Assembly: GCA_902512765.1 (NCBI GenBank)
Contig: CABXKF010000004.1
Span: 1-47,017 of the forward strand
Length of the DNA stretch: 47,017 nt
Direction: 5' to 3'
Source: an uncultured Pelagibacteraceae bacterium
Lineage (GTDB): Bacteria > Pseudomonadota > Alphaproteobacteria > Pelagibacterales > Pelagibacteraceae
Shown here: piece after piece, positions 15,608 to 24,557 of the stretch
How positions within the stretch are numbered: the stretch's first letter is position 1
How the letters are laid out: every line of letters begins with the position of its first letter
The notes under the pieces: model-generated
Database searches by the model: none
Seen by the model: the letters and a program-made list of their open reading frames with translations, nothing else
What the model was told of the DNA's origin: nothing
Made by a program: the position numbers and the translations under genes

Positions 15608-16473
15608 TGTTGGAAGTCAAAGAAGAAGAGTTAAAAAAGATACTGCCATTTGATGGTCCCTCAATTGATGAAGTAAAAAAATATTTAGAAAAATATAATG
15701 ACGAATACATCGTTATTAAATGCGGTGGAAGTGTCCTAGTTGATCAGAATTTATTTAATATTTTTATAAAAGATATTACCACACTAAATAAGTTGGGGTT
15801 TATTCCTATCGTTGTGCATGGTGGAGGTAAAAGAATAAGTGACAAATTGAATGAATTAGGAATTAATAGTGAATTTATTAAAGGACTTCGGGTTACAGGA
15901 AAAGAAACAATTGAAGTAGTCGAGAAAGTTTTAATAGAATTTAATCAAGAGATAGTTGAAGCTTTAAAAAAACAATCTTGTAATAGCGAAACAATTAACT
16001 CTAAAAATAATAATATCATTAATGTAATTAGAGAAAATGATGAATTAGGATTTGTTGGAACGCCCACTAAAATTAACAAAACTATTATAGACAAAATTGT
16101 TAATGATAAAAAGGTTCCAGTAATTGCACCTTTAGGTTTAGATGAAAGTAATCAAACTTATAATATAAATGCAGATACCGCAGCTGGCTCCATTGCAAAG
16201 AAAATCGAAGCAAGAAGATTAATAATTATGAGTGATGTTGAGGGTGTTTTAGATGATAGTCAAAAACTAATTACTGAAATTAATTCAATTTCAATTAAAG
16301 ATTTAATTGATAATGAAACAATTACTGGAGGCATGATTCCTAAAATTAACAATTGTTTAGATGTTGCAAGTAATGGGGTAAAAGGTGTTGTAATAATTGA
16401 TGGCCGAAAAAACCATTCTATTCTTTTTGAACTATTATCTGATAAAGGATCGGGAACACTGATAAGACAATGA
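15607..16473 (+). CDS. argB: Acetylglutamate kinase
   Basis: The 288-residue kinase phosphorylates N-acetylglutamate in the arginine pathway. It belongs to the amino-acid kinase fold: I-V-I-K-C-G-G-S near residue 37, the substrate loop V-V-H-G-G-G-K-R-I-S, G-L-R-V-T-G, and the nucleotide-binding N-A-D-T-A-A-G-S region followed by M-S-D-V-E-G-V. It starts on the yidC stop and overlaps the HAD gene by 4 bp. Confidence 0.95.
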   Translation: MLEVKEEELKKILPFDGPSIDEVKKYLEKYNDEYIVIKCGGSVLVDQNLFNIFIKDITTLNKLGFIPIVVHGGGKRISDKLNELGINSEFIKGLRVTGKETIEVVEKVLIEFNQEIVEALKKQSCNSETINSKNNNIINVIRENDELGFVGTPTKINKTIIDKIVNDKKVPVIAPLGLDESNQTYNINADTAAGSIAKKIEARRLIIMSDVEGVLDDSQKLITEINSISIKDLIDNETITGGMIPKINNCLDVASNGVKGVVIIDGRKNHSILFELLSDKGSGTLIRQ

Positions 16474-17141
16474 AAGATTTAGTTAATATAAAATACTGGA
16501 TATTTGATCTTGATAACACTCTTTATAGTGGTCAAACTCAGGTTTTTTCTGAAGTTGATAAAAAAATGTCTTCATTTATCTCTGAAAAATTTAATGTTGA
16601 CCTTGTAAAAGCAAAAGAAATTCAAAAAAAATACTTTTATGAGTATGGGACAACACTCTCAGGTCTAATGAACCATGATAATATTAATCCACAAGAATTT
16701 TTAGAATTTGTTCACGATATTGATATTAGTTGGCTGCCTAAAGATGAAGTTTTAAGAGAAGAACTTATTAAAATAGAAGATAAAAAGATTATTTTTACTA
16801 ACGGTTCTCATGCTCATGTTGAAAATGTCACAAAACAACTTGGTATTGATGGCTTATTTGATGGAGCTTTTGATATAACTGATGCAAATTATGTTCCAAA
16901 ACCTCACTTAGATCCTTATCAAAAATTAATTAAAAAGTTTGATTTAGATCCAAAACAATCAATTTTAATCGAGGATATCGCTCACAATTTAGAGCAGGCT
17001 AAGAATTTAGGAATGAAAACATGTTGGTTAGAAAATGAAGAAGCCTTTGCCAAAAAAGACTCAGACAAACCATATATAGATTACAAGATTAAGAACTTGC
17101 CTTCTTTTCTTCAAGAAATTAATATATTAAAAAACAATTAA
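16470..17141 (+). CDS. HAD-superfamily pyrimidine 5'-nucleotidase-like phosphatase
   Basis: The 223-residue protein shows HAD motif I F-D-L-D-N-T-L-Y (residues about 13-20), motif II F-T-N-G-S (near 110), and motifs III/IV around K-P-H and L-I-E-D. The cap domain is helical, as in the Sdt1/Phm8-type pyrimidine 5'-nucleotidases. The likely reaction is dephosphorylation of UMP or CMP-like nucleotides. The argB-HAD-dapD order recurs in alphaproteobacteria, but no link to lysine or arginine synthesis is established. Other small phosphorylated substrates remain possible. Confidence 0.85.
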   Translation: MKDLVNIKYWIFDLDNTLYSGQTQVFSEVDKKMSSFISEKFNVDLVKAKEIQKKYFYEYGTTLSGLMNHDNINPQEFLEFVHDIDISWLPKDEVLREELIKIEDKKIIFTNGSHAHVENVTKQLGIDGLFDGAFDITDANYVPKPHLDPYQKLIKKFDLDPKQSILIEDIAHNLEQAKNLGMKTCWLENEEAFAKKDSDKPYIDYKIKNLPSFLQEINILKNN

Positions 17142-17161
17142 AATAACTATCTAAAAAAAAT

Positions 17162-17992
17162 ATGAGCGATATAGAAAAAATAATAAATGAAGCATGGGAA
17201 AATAGAGATAACGTAAACCAAGACTCTGAGCAAAGTTTAAAAGATACAATCAATCAAATGATTGCTGATTTAGATAGTGGTAAAGTTAGAGTTGCTGAAA
17301 AAATTAATGGTGAATGGGTTACTCATCAACATATTAAAAAAGCTATAATGCTAAGCTTTAGAATTTACCCAATGGAAAATTTAAATGGTCCCTACAGTAG
17401 TTGGTATGACAAAGCACATTTGTTAAAGGGTAAAACAGCTGGTTGGACAAAAGAAGATCATGAAAAAGCTGGATTTAGAATGGTACCAAACTCTCCTGTT
17501 AGAAAAGGATCATTTGTTGGAAAAAATGCAGTGCTAATGCCATGCTATGTGAATATTGGAGCTTATATCGATGAAGGTACTATGATGGATACATTTAGTC
17601 GAGCTGGTAGCTGTTGCCAAATAGGAAAAAATTGTCATATCTCAGCAGGAAGTGGAATTGGTGGAGTATTAGAACCTGCTCAAGCATTACCAACTATTAT
17701 CGAAGATAATTGTTTTATTGGTGCAATGTCAGAAGTTGTTGAGGGTGTTATTGTTGGAGAAGGATCTGTTTTGAGTATGGGAATGTACATTGGACAATCT
17801 ACTAAAATAGTAAATAGAAAAACTGGAGAAGTAACTTATGGAAAAATTCCTCCTTATTCTGTAGTTGTACCTGGATCATTACCTGATAAAAATAATGCCT
17901 CTGCCCCATCACTATATTGTGCAGTTATAATTAAACAAGTTGATGAAAAAACAAGATCTAAAACTTCTGTCAACGATCTTTTAAGAGAATAG
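17162..17992 (+). CDS. dapD: Tetrahydrodipicolinate N-succinyltransferase
   Basis: The 276-residue enzyme transfers succinyl from succinyl-CoA to tetrahydrodipicolinate in the lysine/DAP pathway. The start is helical, and a left-handed beta-helix of hexapeptide repeats follows from about residue 105 (G-A-Y-I-D-E-G-T-M-M-D-T, I-G-K-N-C-H-I-S-A-G-S-G-I-G-G). The loop R-A-G-S-C-C-Q-I-G is typical of the family. It lies 20 nt after the HAD gene and 7 nt before dapE, the next enzyme but one in the pathway. Confidence 0.97.
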   Translation: MSDIEKIINEAWENRDNVNQDSEQSLKDTINQMIADLDSGKVRVAEKINGEWVTHQHIKKAIMLSFRIYPMENLNGPYSSWYDKAHLLKGKTAGWTKEDHEKAGFRMVPNSPVRKGSFVGKNAVLMPCYVNIGAYIDEGTMMDTFSRAGSCCQIGKNCHISAGSGIGGVLEPAQALPTIIEDNCFIGAMSEVVEGVIVGEGSVLSMGMYIGQSTKIVNRKTGEVTYGKIPPYSVVVPGSLPDKNNASAPSLYCAVIIKQVDEKTRSKTSVNDLLRE

Positions 17993-17999
17993 ATTTATT

Positions 18000-19157
18000 A
18001 TGCCTTCTATAAATGAACTTCAATTAGCTAAGGAGCTAATTAAATTTCCATCTGTGACGCCTATTGATGCTGGAATAATGAAGTTCTTAGAAAAAAAACT
18101 TAAAACACTTGGGTTCAAAACTAAAATTTTAGAGTTTAAAGAGAAGAATAGTAAACCAGTAAAAAATCTTTACGCAAAACTTGGTAAACAAGGTCCAAAT
18201 TTCTGTTATGCAGGTCATCTAGATGTTGTGCCAGCAGGAAATTTAAAAGAATGGACAGTAAACCCGTTTAAACCCTCTGTTAAAAAAGGACATCTAATTG
18301 GAAGAGGTGCTAATGATATGAAAAGTTCGATCGCAGCATTTGTTTCTGCGGTGAGTAATTTTGTTAGGAATAATAGAAAATTTAATGGCTCTATTAGTCT
18401 TTTAATTACAGGAGATGAAGAAGGAGTGGCAATCAATGGAACTAAAAAAGTAGTCGATTACTTAAGAAAGAAAAAAGAAAAAATAAATTTTTGCTTAGTA
18501 GGTGAACCTACAAATCCTAATAAATTGGGTGAAATGATTAAAATAGGACGAAGAGGAAGCATGAATGGTAGACTTTCAATTATGGGTGTTCAGGGTCATG
18601 TGGCTTATCCTCAAAGAGCAAATAATCCATCAACTGCACTTGTACAAATTTTAAATGAACTAAAAAAAATTAAATTTGATAATGGTACAAAGAATTTTCA
18701 ACCAACAAATCTTGAGATTACTAAGATAAATATAGATAATTCTGCAGATAACGTAATACCAGGGTTAGCTAGTGCTAAATTTAATATTAGATTTAATAAC
18801 AAGCACACTTCAAGTTCTATAAAAAAGACGATTGATAGTATTATAAAAAAAATAAGTAACAAAAATAAATCAAGATACAAAATTGATTATAGTGTTTCTG
18901 GAGAAGCATTTCTTACAAAACCAAATAATACAACTTTTATGATAAGAGATATCATTAAAAAAATTACAAAAATTAAACCTCAGCTCTCAACAACTGGGGG
19001 TACCTCTGATGCAAGATTTATTAGAAAAATAGCTCCCTGTTTAGAATTTGGTTTAGTTGGTAAAACAATGCACAAAGTAGATGAGGCTGTTTCGTTGTCT
19101 GATTTAAAAAAACTTACGTTGATTTATTCAAATATTTTACAAAATTATTTTAAGTGA
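18000..19157 (+). CDS. dapE: Succinyl-diaminopimelate desuccinylase
   Basis: The 385-residue M20 metallopeptidase hydrolyses N-succinyl-LL-DAP. Metal-site motifs are G-H-L-D-V-V-P-A-G near residue 74, R-G-A-N-D-M-K near 101, the catalytic T-G-D-E-E-G near 139 and the ligand E in G-E-P-T near 168; the C-terminal T-T-G-G-T-S-D-A-R and M-H-K-V-D-E segments complete the fold. Its TGA stop overlaps a GTG start of the HDAC-like gene (GTGA), so that gene is probably translationally coupled to dapE. Confidence 0.96.
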   Translation: MPSINELQLAKELIKFPSVTPIDAGIMKFLEKKLKTLGFKTKILEFKEKNSKPVKNLYAKLGKQGPNFCYAGHLDVVPAGNLKEWTVNPFKPSVKKGHLIGRGANDMKSSIAAFVSAVSNFVRNNRKFNGSISLLITGDEEGVAINGTKKVVDYLRKKKEKINFCLVGEPTNPNKLGEMIKIGRRGSMNGRLSIMGVQGHVAYPQRANNPSTALVQILNELKKIKFDNGTKNFQPTNLEITKINIDNSADNVIPGLASAKFNIRFNNKHTSSSIKKTIDSIIKKISNKNKSRYKIDYSVSGEAFLTKPNNTTFMIRDIIKKITKIKPQLSTTGGTSDARFIRKIAPCLEFGLVGKTMHKVDEAVSLSDLKKLTLIYSNILQNYFK

Positions 19158-20083
19158 AAACTGGTTTAGTTACCTCTGATACTTATCAAAATCACAATAC
19201 AGGCGAAGGACATCCAGAAAAAATTGATAGAGTTACAGCTGTTATTGATAACTTTAAGAAAATTAATAACAAAGAATTGATTTGGAAAAAACCAACTAAA
19301 TTTGATCAATCTTTTTTAATTAATACACATTCTTCCAAATATATAGATTTAGTAGGTAAATCGTTTCCAGCAAATGGTTTAGCTTTTCTTGATGGAGACA
19401 CAGTTGTTTCACCTGGAAGCAAAGAAGCAACAAAAGATGCTGTAGGGTCCATAATTACAGCCATTGATGGTGTTCAACAGAAAGAATTTAAAAATGCATT
19501 TTGTGCAGTAAGACCTCCGGGACATCATGCAGAAAAAAATAAGGCAATGGGATTTTGTATATATAACAATGTTGCTGTTGGAGCTAATTATCTAATAGAA
19601 AAATATAAATATAATAAAGTTGCTATTATTGATTTTGATGTTCATCATGGAAATGGAACACAAGATATTTTCTACAATAATGAAAAAGTGTTGTATGTTT
19701 CAACTCATCAATACCCCTACTATCCTGGATCAGGTTCAGAACAAGAAAAAGGTAAGTTTAATAATATTTTTAATATTCCACTTGAAGCTGGCACAACTGC
19801 TGAAGCATATCTAAATGCATACGAGCATGTTTTAAAAAAATTAAAAGAATTTAAACCTGAATTTTTATTGTTTTCTGCAGGTTTTGACGCACATATTGAT
19901 GATCCTTTAGCACAACTAAGGTTAAACTCAGAAGATTTTTATCAATTAACAAAAAGAACATTGGAACTTTCCAAATCATTTTGTAATGGTAATGTTGTTT
20001 CTATTCTTGAAGGTGGATATGATCTTAAAGCACTTCAAGACAGTACTAAACGTCATGTAGATGCTCTTATAGAATTTGATTGA
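19154..20083 (+). CDS. Histone-deacetylase-like (HDAC/AcuC/AphA superfamily) amidohydrolase
   Basis: The 309-residue protein has a GTG start within the dapE stop. The zinc hydrolase motifs are complete: R-P-P-G-H-H at 120-125 with the His pair, F-D-V-H-H-G-N-G-T-Q with ligands D162 and H164, the third ligand D245 in A-G-F-D-A-H-I-D-D-P, and a late G-G-Y-D. It resembles the class II-like bacterial branch. Likely substrates are acetylated lysines of proteins or acetylpolyamines; the substrate cannot be read from sequence. It is followed by a SET-domain methyltransferase. Confidence 0.92.
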   Translation: MKTGLVTSDTYQNHNTGEGHPEKIDRVTAVIDNFKKINNKELIWKKPTKFDQSFLINTHSSKYIDLVGKSFPANGLAFLDGDTVVSPGSKEATKDAVGSIITAIDGVQQKEFKNAFCAVRPPGHHAEKNKAMGFCIYNNVAVGANYLIEKYKYNKVAIIDFDVHHGNGTQDIFYNNEKVLYVSTHQYPYYPGSGSEQEKGKFNNIFNIPLEAGTTAEAYLNAYEHVLKKLKEFKPEFLLFSAGFDAHIDDPLAQLRLNSEDFYQLTKRTLELSKSFCNGNVVSILEGGYDLKALQDSTKRHVDALIEFD

Positions 20084-20115
20084 TAATTCTAAATAACTCT
20101 CTAAATAAAAACTTT

Positions 20116-20607
20116 ATGAAATTGTATAAAATTAATAAATCTGTAATTGATAAAAAAGGTAGAGGACTTTATGCTACAAGAGATATCAAAGAAGGAACCA
20201 AAATAATAGATTACATTGGAAAATTAATTACTAAAAAACAAACCGAAGAGTCTGATAAATATGATAATGGAAAACCAATTTATTTATTTACTATAAACAA
20301 AAGATATGATCTTGACGGAGATTTTGCTTGGAATACAGCGGGTCTTATTAATCACTCTTGCAATAATAATTGTGATTATGATGGTAAGGGACTTAAAATT
20401 TGGGTTAAAGCAATCAAAGATATTAAAAAGGGTGAAGAATTTACTTGTGATTATGGATTTGGTTATGATGAAAATTACAAACAATTTCCTTGCAAATGTA
20501 AATCAAAAAATTGCTGTGGTTATATTGTAAGAGCAGAGTCTAGATGGCGAATAAATAAAAAATTTTCAATGAGTAGCAAAAAAAAACTAATAAATAACTC
20601 TCACTAG
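20116..20607 (+). CDS. SET-domain protein-lysine methyltransferase with post-SET zinc motif
   Basis: The 163 residues run from the ATG at 20116. A TTG at 20080, overlapping the HDAC-like stop, would add 12 residues and is less likely. The SET fold is clear: K-G-R-G-L-Y-A-T near the N-terminus, D-Y-I-G (33-36), I-N-H-S-C (78-82), G-E-E-F-T-C-D-Y-G-F (106-115, with the catalytic-type Tyr113), then a Cys set C126, C128, C133 like the eukaryotic post-SET. SET enzymes methylate lysines using S-adenosylmethionine. Its 3' end overlaps truA (opposite strand) by 21 bp. Confidence 0.9.
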   Translation: MKLYKINKSVIDKKGRGLYATRDIKEGTKIIDYIGKLITKKQTEESDKYDNGKPIYLFTINKRYDLDGDFAWNTAGLINHSCNNNCDYDGKGLKIWVKAIKDIKKGEEFTCDYGFGYDENYKQFPCKCKSKNCCGYIVRAESRWRINKKFSMSSKKKLINNSH

Positions 20608-21327
20608 AAAAAGTCCCTCAGGTGGTGCGGGTGGTGCACACAATATTCTTTTTTTTGACCTAAAAGCTTTATTAAAAGTCTTTAAATCCCATTTTTTTTC
20701 ACCTAAATATTTCAAACAACCAACCATAGACCTAACCTGTTGTTGCAAAAAGGATTGTGAATTAAATTCAATTTCTATTTTATTTTTTGATGATTTAACT
20801 TTTACTGATTTGATTGTTTTAATTGGACTTTTTGCATGACAGCTAGATGACCTGAAAGTAGAATAATCATGAGTTCCAACTAATTTCTTTGCACCTTTTT
20901 TAATCAAATCTAAATCCAATGGTTTTCTTACATGCCAGCCTCTTTTTTTTTCAATTACTGGAGCACTTATCTGGTTAAAAATTATGTATTTGTAAATCCT
21001 TTGTTTTGCAGAAAATCTTGAGTGAAATTTATTACTTCTTTTCCTTATTTTTTTTATTGAAACACCTTGATCGTTTAAAAAATGATTAATTGATTTTAAA
21101 AACTTTGTTAAATCTGTAATCTTATTTTTACAATCAAAGTGACCAGACTGTTCAATTGCATGAACACCTGTATCTGTTCTGCCAGATCCATTTAAGATTA
21201 TTTTTTCTTTTAGAAGCTTTGTCAATTTTTGCTGAATAAGACCTTGAATAGTTGATCCTTTTTTTTGAATTTGCCAACCTCTAAAGTCTGTACCCACATA
21301 TTCAATAAGCAGTTGATATCTAGCCAT
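20587..21327 (-). CDS. truA: tRNA pseudouridine synthase A
   Basis: The 246-residue enzyme makes pseudouridine at positions 38-40 of the tRNA anticodon stem. The catalytic aspartate is D52 in G-S-G-R-T-D-T-G-V-H-A. Other conserved segments are R-I-Y-K-Y-I-I-F-N, H-D-Y-S-T-F-R and Q-Q-V-R-S-M-V-G. The start directly abuts the fmt stop, so fmt and truA are co-transcribed. Its 3' end overlaps the SET gene. Confidence 0.95.
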   Translation of the reverse strand: MARYQLLIEYVGTDFRGWQIQKKGSTIQGLIQQKLTKLLKEKIILNGSGRTDTGVHAIEQSGHFDCKNKITDLTKFLKSINHFLNDQGVSIKKIRKRSNKFHSRFSAKQRIYKYIIFNQISAPVIEKKRGWHVRKPLDLDLIKKGAKKLVGTHDYSTFRSSSCHAKSPIKTIKSVKVKSSKNKIEIEFNSQSFLQQQVRSMVGCLKYLGEKKWDLKTFNKAFRSKKRILCAPPAPPEGLFLVRVIY

Positions 21328-22251
21328 TTAGATAACTGCACCTTGTTTTATTTGAGATCCAAGCATGAATTCACCAATATTTTGAGGCTTTTTTCCTTGT
21401 CTTTGGATTTCTTGGATTTTTATTGTTTGTTTGTCACCACAAACAACCTCTAAATAATTTGAAACAACCTCACCTGGTTTTCCAATCCCATTACCAATTT
21501 CTGCTTTTAGAATTTTGTATCTTTCACCCTTGTATAGAAAAAAAGCACCAGGCGTGGGATACAAGCCATTTATTTTTCCAATGATAATTTTTGAATTATC
21601 ATTCCAATTGATTTCTCCTTCAGCTTTTTGAATTTTAGATGCATATGTTGCTTTTGAATGATCTTGGTTAATAAATTTAGCTTTATCATCCAATATATTG
21701 TCAATATTATCTAGTATTTTTTCTGCAGCTATTAAAGATAATTTATCAGTTATATCACTTGCATTTAAATTATTTTCTAAATTTATTTTGTAAGTGTTAC
21801 ACACTGGACCTGTATCAAGTTGTTCAGCTATTTTCATAATACTAACCCCTGTTTCTTTATCTAAATTCATTATAGATCTTTGTATAGGTGCTGCCCCTCT
21901 CCACTTAGGTAGAAGAGATGCATGAATGTTGATAAATCCTTTTTTAGTTAAACTTAAAAATTCTTTTGGAATAATTTGTCCGTATGCAACAACTATTGCT
22001 AGATCAGCATTAATACTTTTAAAATATTCATACTCATCCTTGTTATTTTTTAAATATTTTGGAGTTCTAAAATCTAAATTTAAAGTTTCTGCAATTCCTT
22101 GTACAGGTGATTTATTTATTTTTTGTCCTCTTTGAGATTTTTGAGGAGGTTGGGTATAAACATCTGAAATTGGATAACCATTTTGATATAACGATTTTAA
22201 AATAGGCACAGCAAACATTGGTGTACCCATAAAAACTATCTTTTTTGCCAT
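21328..22251 (-). CDS. fmt: Methionyl-tRNA formyltransferase
   Basis: The 307-residue enzyme formylates Met-tRNA(fMet) using 10-formyl-tetrahydrofolate. The N-terminal Rossmann-like domain has F-M-G-T-P-x-F-A-V-P-I-L, the core has V-V-A-Y-G-Q-I-I-P and the formyl-folate site I-N-I-H-A-S-L-L-P-K-W-R-G-A-A-P-I-Q. A C-terminal OB-fold domain follows. It lies 3 nt after def, and together they set and remove the formyl group. Confidence 0.97.
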   Translation of the reverse strand: MAKKIVFMGTPMFAVPILKSLYQNGYPISDVYTQPPQKSQRGQKINKSPVQGIAETLNLDFRTPKYLKNNKDEYEYFKSINADLAIVVAYGQIIPKEFLSLTKKGFINIHASLLPKWRGAAPIQRSIMNLDKETGVSIMKIAEQLDTGPVCNTYKINLENNLNASDITDKLSLIAAEKILDNIDNILDDKAKFINQDHSKATYASKIQKAEGEINWNDNSKIIIGKINGLYPTPGAFFLYKGERYKILKAEIGNGIGKPGEVVSNYLEVVCGDKQTIKIQEIQRQGKKPQNIGEFMLGSQIKQGAVI

Positions 22252-22254
22252 GAA

Positions 22255-22770
22255 TTAAAGGATTGCAGTATTTGATTTTAATTTAGATAGTTTTTTTATT
22301 ATCATTGATTTTTTCAATTTTGATAGATAGTCAATGAATAATATTCCCTCTAAGTGATCCATTTCATGTTGTATACATGTTGCAAGCAACCCATCAGCCA
22401 ATAATATTTGTTTTTTTCCATTGTAGTCTAGATACTCTACTTTACATTTACTTGGTCTGTCTATTTCTGCAAATTGCTCTGGTACTGACAAACATCCTTC
22501 CTCATGTGTATTTTTAATTGGGTCTTTGTTCACAACAACTGGATTTACAAAATATTTTGGTTCTTTTTTTTCATCCTTACTAATATCCATTACTATAATT
22601 CTTTTTGGGACACCTATTTGGATTGCTGCAAGCCCTATACCATTAGCATCATACATAGTGTCTAGCATATCATCCATAAGTTGCTGTTCTTCTTTACCTA
22701 CACTTTCAACAGGTTTTGAAATCTGTCTAAGTAATTTATTAGGTTCAGTGATTATAGTTTTAACAGCCAT
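22255..22770 (-). CDS. def: Peptide deformylase
   Basis: The 171-residue metallohydrolase removes the formyl group from nascent protein N-termini. All three signatures are present: G-I-G-L-A-A-I-Q-I-G, E-G-C-L-S-V-P (metal-binding Cys) and Q-H-E-M-D-H-L-E-G (two metal-binding His and the catalytic Glu). Normal length. It precedes fmt and truA in one minus-strand unit; the 587-aa gene ends 23 nt upstream. Confidence 0.97.
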   Translation of the reverse strand: MAVKTIITEPNKLLRQISKPVESVGKEEQQLMDDMLDTMYDANGIGLAAIQIGVPKRIIVMDISKDEKKEPKYFVNPVVVNKDPIKNTHEEGCLSVPEQFAEIDRPSKCKVEYLDYNGKKQILLADGLLATCIQHEMDHLEGILFIDYLSKLKKSMIIKKLSKLKSNTAIL

Positions 22771-22793
22771 GATGAATTATTTTATTATAATTT

Positions 22794-24557
22794 CTACACT
22801 TTAAAAGGAAGAACTTTTAATAAAAGTTTATTCCTAATTAAGTCAGCATTTAATTGATTCAACGTATTAATTATAAAATATACTGTATCGTCATCTATAT
22901 CTTCAATTTTTTCTGGTCCAATAACTTCTATAATTCTAAGTAGAGCCGCTCCAATTTCTTTATTATCAATCATTTTTTGGATATCTGTCGGCATTTCTGA
23001 TTTGTTAATTTCATAAAGATTTTCATATTTTTTTGAGATTTCAATTCCATCAGATTTTAATGCTTCGAGGAAAATTATATCTTTCTTTGATAAGAAATAT
23101 TTTTTATCTTTTTTTATTTTTTTTAAAAACTTATCTAGATCTTCTTCAATTTTTGATTTGGCATAATCCCCATTAAAATAATTTACTAACTTTGATTGAT
23201 GTAATATTTTATTATTATATTTAATTTTTTTATTAATAATTTCATCATTTTTTATATGCTGATTGTAAAAAGTAGTAAAATTAGAGGGTACATCTGTTTC
23301 ATCAATTTTTTTTAAAAATTTTCCTAGCTCTAGTTCAAAAGCATTACCAATACCCTCAGACTCAAAAATATCTTTCAAAATTTTCATCAGTTCAAGTTTA
23401 AGTTTTGGTTCTTCTGTTAAAAGTAATCTTTGATATACTAGAGCTTTACCTTCAATAGAGGATAAGGATTTATACGCCTCTTTGGTGTTTAACAGCTGAT
23501 TTATATTAAATTGAAATCGCTTATAAAACTCAAACAACTCTTCTTCTGAATAATTTTTGTCATGGGTGGCTTTTTCAATAGTAGAAATTTTATCTATATC
23601 GGTAATTTCTAAATCTTGGATTCTATATAATAAATTAGATGTTAATAAATACTTCCAAATTAATTTAGGAGTGTCTTTTTTTGGCTCAAATGAAAATTCA
23701 GGATTTGTTCTATGGGCTAAATGAAAATCTAAAATAGAATTCTCAGAGACTTCTTTATTTGCTTCATCTATGTATCCAAACAAATAATTAACTTTATTTT
23801 CAAAATATTCATCTTCAAAGCCTAATTCTTTTTTTAAATCTAAAATTAATTGAGCTTCTTCATTTTTTCCATAGTTTATTAAACAATATAGATTGAATTT
23901 TGATAAATATTCATTTTCTAAAGGTTCATTAATTTTTGAAAATATTTCACATGATTTTTTTACATTTGATTGAGACAAATACTTATCAACCATATATTTC
24001 ATCAATTCTGGATGCAAATTTGTTATTTGATTTTTAATAAGATATTCTTCAATTAATTCTAGGTTAGAGTCTTTTATTAACCAATTTGTTTTAAATTTTA
24101 TAAACTCTTCATCTGTAATATTTTGATTTGGATAATAAGCATTTGTTAATAATGAAATATTTAAAATTTCAGATGCATCTTTTGAAAGATTATATTTATC
24201 AATGTTTTTAAAAAGTTTTTTTAATTTTAAGCCATCAGAATTTGACCACATACTAATACTCAGGCCATAATCCTGTGGATCATATAATCCAGCAATTTTA
24301 ATTGTTTTTGATGTTAAGTCTTCGTCTAGTTTTATAGAGTCTTTGTTTTTATCTGTTTGTGTTTCATAGATGCTGCTTTGTGATACTTCTTCAGTTTTTT
24401 CGACTGTTATTTTTTCTTCAGATGCAGTATCTATTTCTTGTTTATCTAGGTTCCAAATATCGACTGGTTTTTCCTCTGCAATTGTGGAAAAAGATGATAA
24501 TAAAGAAACAATTATAATTGATAAATTTTTCTTATTTAACAATTTTAAAATTTTCAT
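22794..24557 (-). CDS. 587-aa exported protein of unknown function
   Basis: I do not recognise this protein. It starts with a basic stretch and a hydrophobic segment (residues about 12-26) ending A-E-E, a plausible signal peptide with cleavage near residue 27. About 75 hydrophilic residues follow, then D-P-Q-D-Y-G-L-S-I-S-M-W (about 93-104) and a long, largely helical, leucine- and Lys/Glu-rich region that could be built of TPR- or HEAT-like repeats. No catalytic motif is seen. It is Asn/Lys/Glu-rich like its neighbours. It overlaps the 60-aa membrane gene by 26 bp and precedes def. A periplasmic or lipid-anchored scaffold is a guess. Confidence 0.8.
   Translation of the reverse strand: MKILKLLNKKNLSIIIVSLLSSFSTIAEEKPVDIWNLDKQEIDTASEEKITVEKTEEVSQSSIYETQTDKNKDSIKLDEDLTSKTIKIAGLYDPQDYGLSISMWSNSDGLKLKKLFKNIDKYNLSKDASEILNISLLTNAYYPNQNITDEEFIKFKTNWLIKDSNLELIEEYLIKNQITNLHPELMKYMVDKYLSQSNVKKSCEIFSKINEPLENEYLSKFNLYCLINYGKNEEAQLILDLKKELGFEDEYFENKVNYLFGYIDEANKEVSENSILDFHLAHRTNPEFSFEPKKDTPKLIWKYLLTSNLLYRIQDLEITDIDKISTIEKATHDKNYSEEELFEFYKRFQFNINQLLNTKEAYKSLSSIEGKALVYQRLLLTEEPKLKLELMKILKDIFESEGIGNAFELELGKFLKKIDETDVPSNFTTFYNQHIKNDEIINKKIKYNNKILHQSKLVNYFNGDYAKSKIEEDLDKFLKKIKKDKKYFLSKKDIIFLEALKSDGIEISKKYENLYEINKSEMPTDIQKMIDNKEIGAALLRIIEVIGPEKIEDIDDDTVYFIINTLNQLNADLIRNKLLLKVLPFKV

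Noticed and set aside
20080..20115. TTG start for the SET protein at 20080
   Set aside because: It adds 12 residues of unlikely composition ahead of a good ATG at 20116. It cannot be fully excluded because it overlaps the HDAC-like stop.
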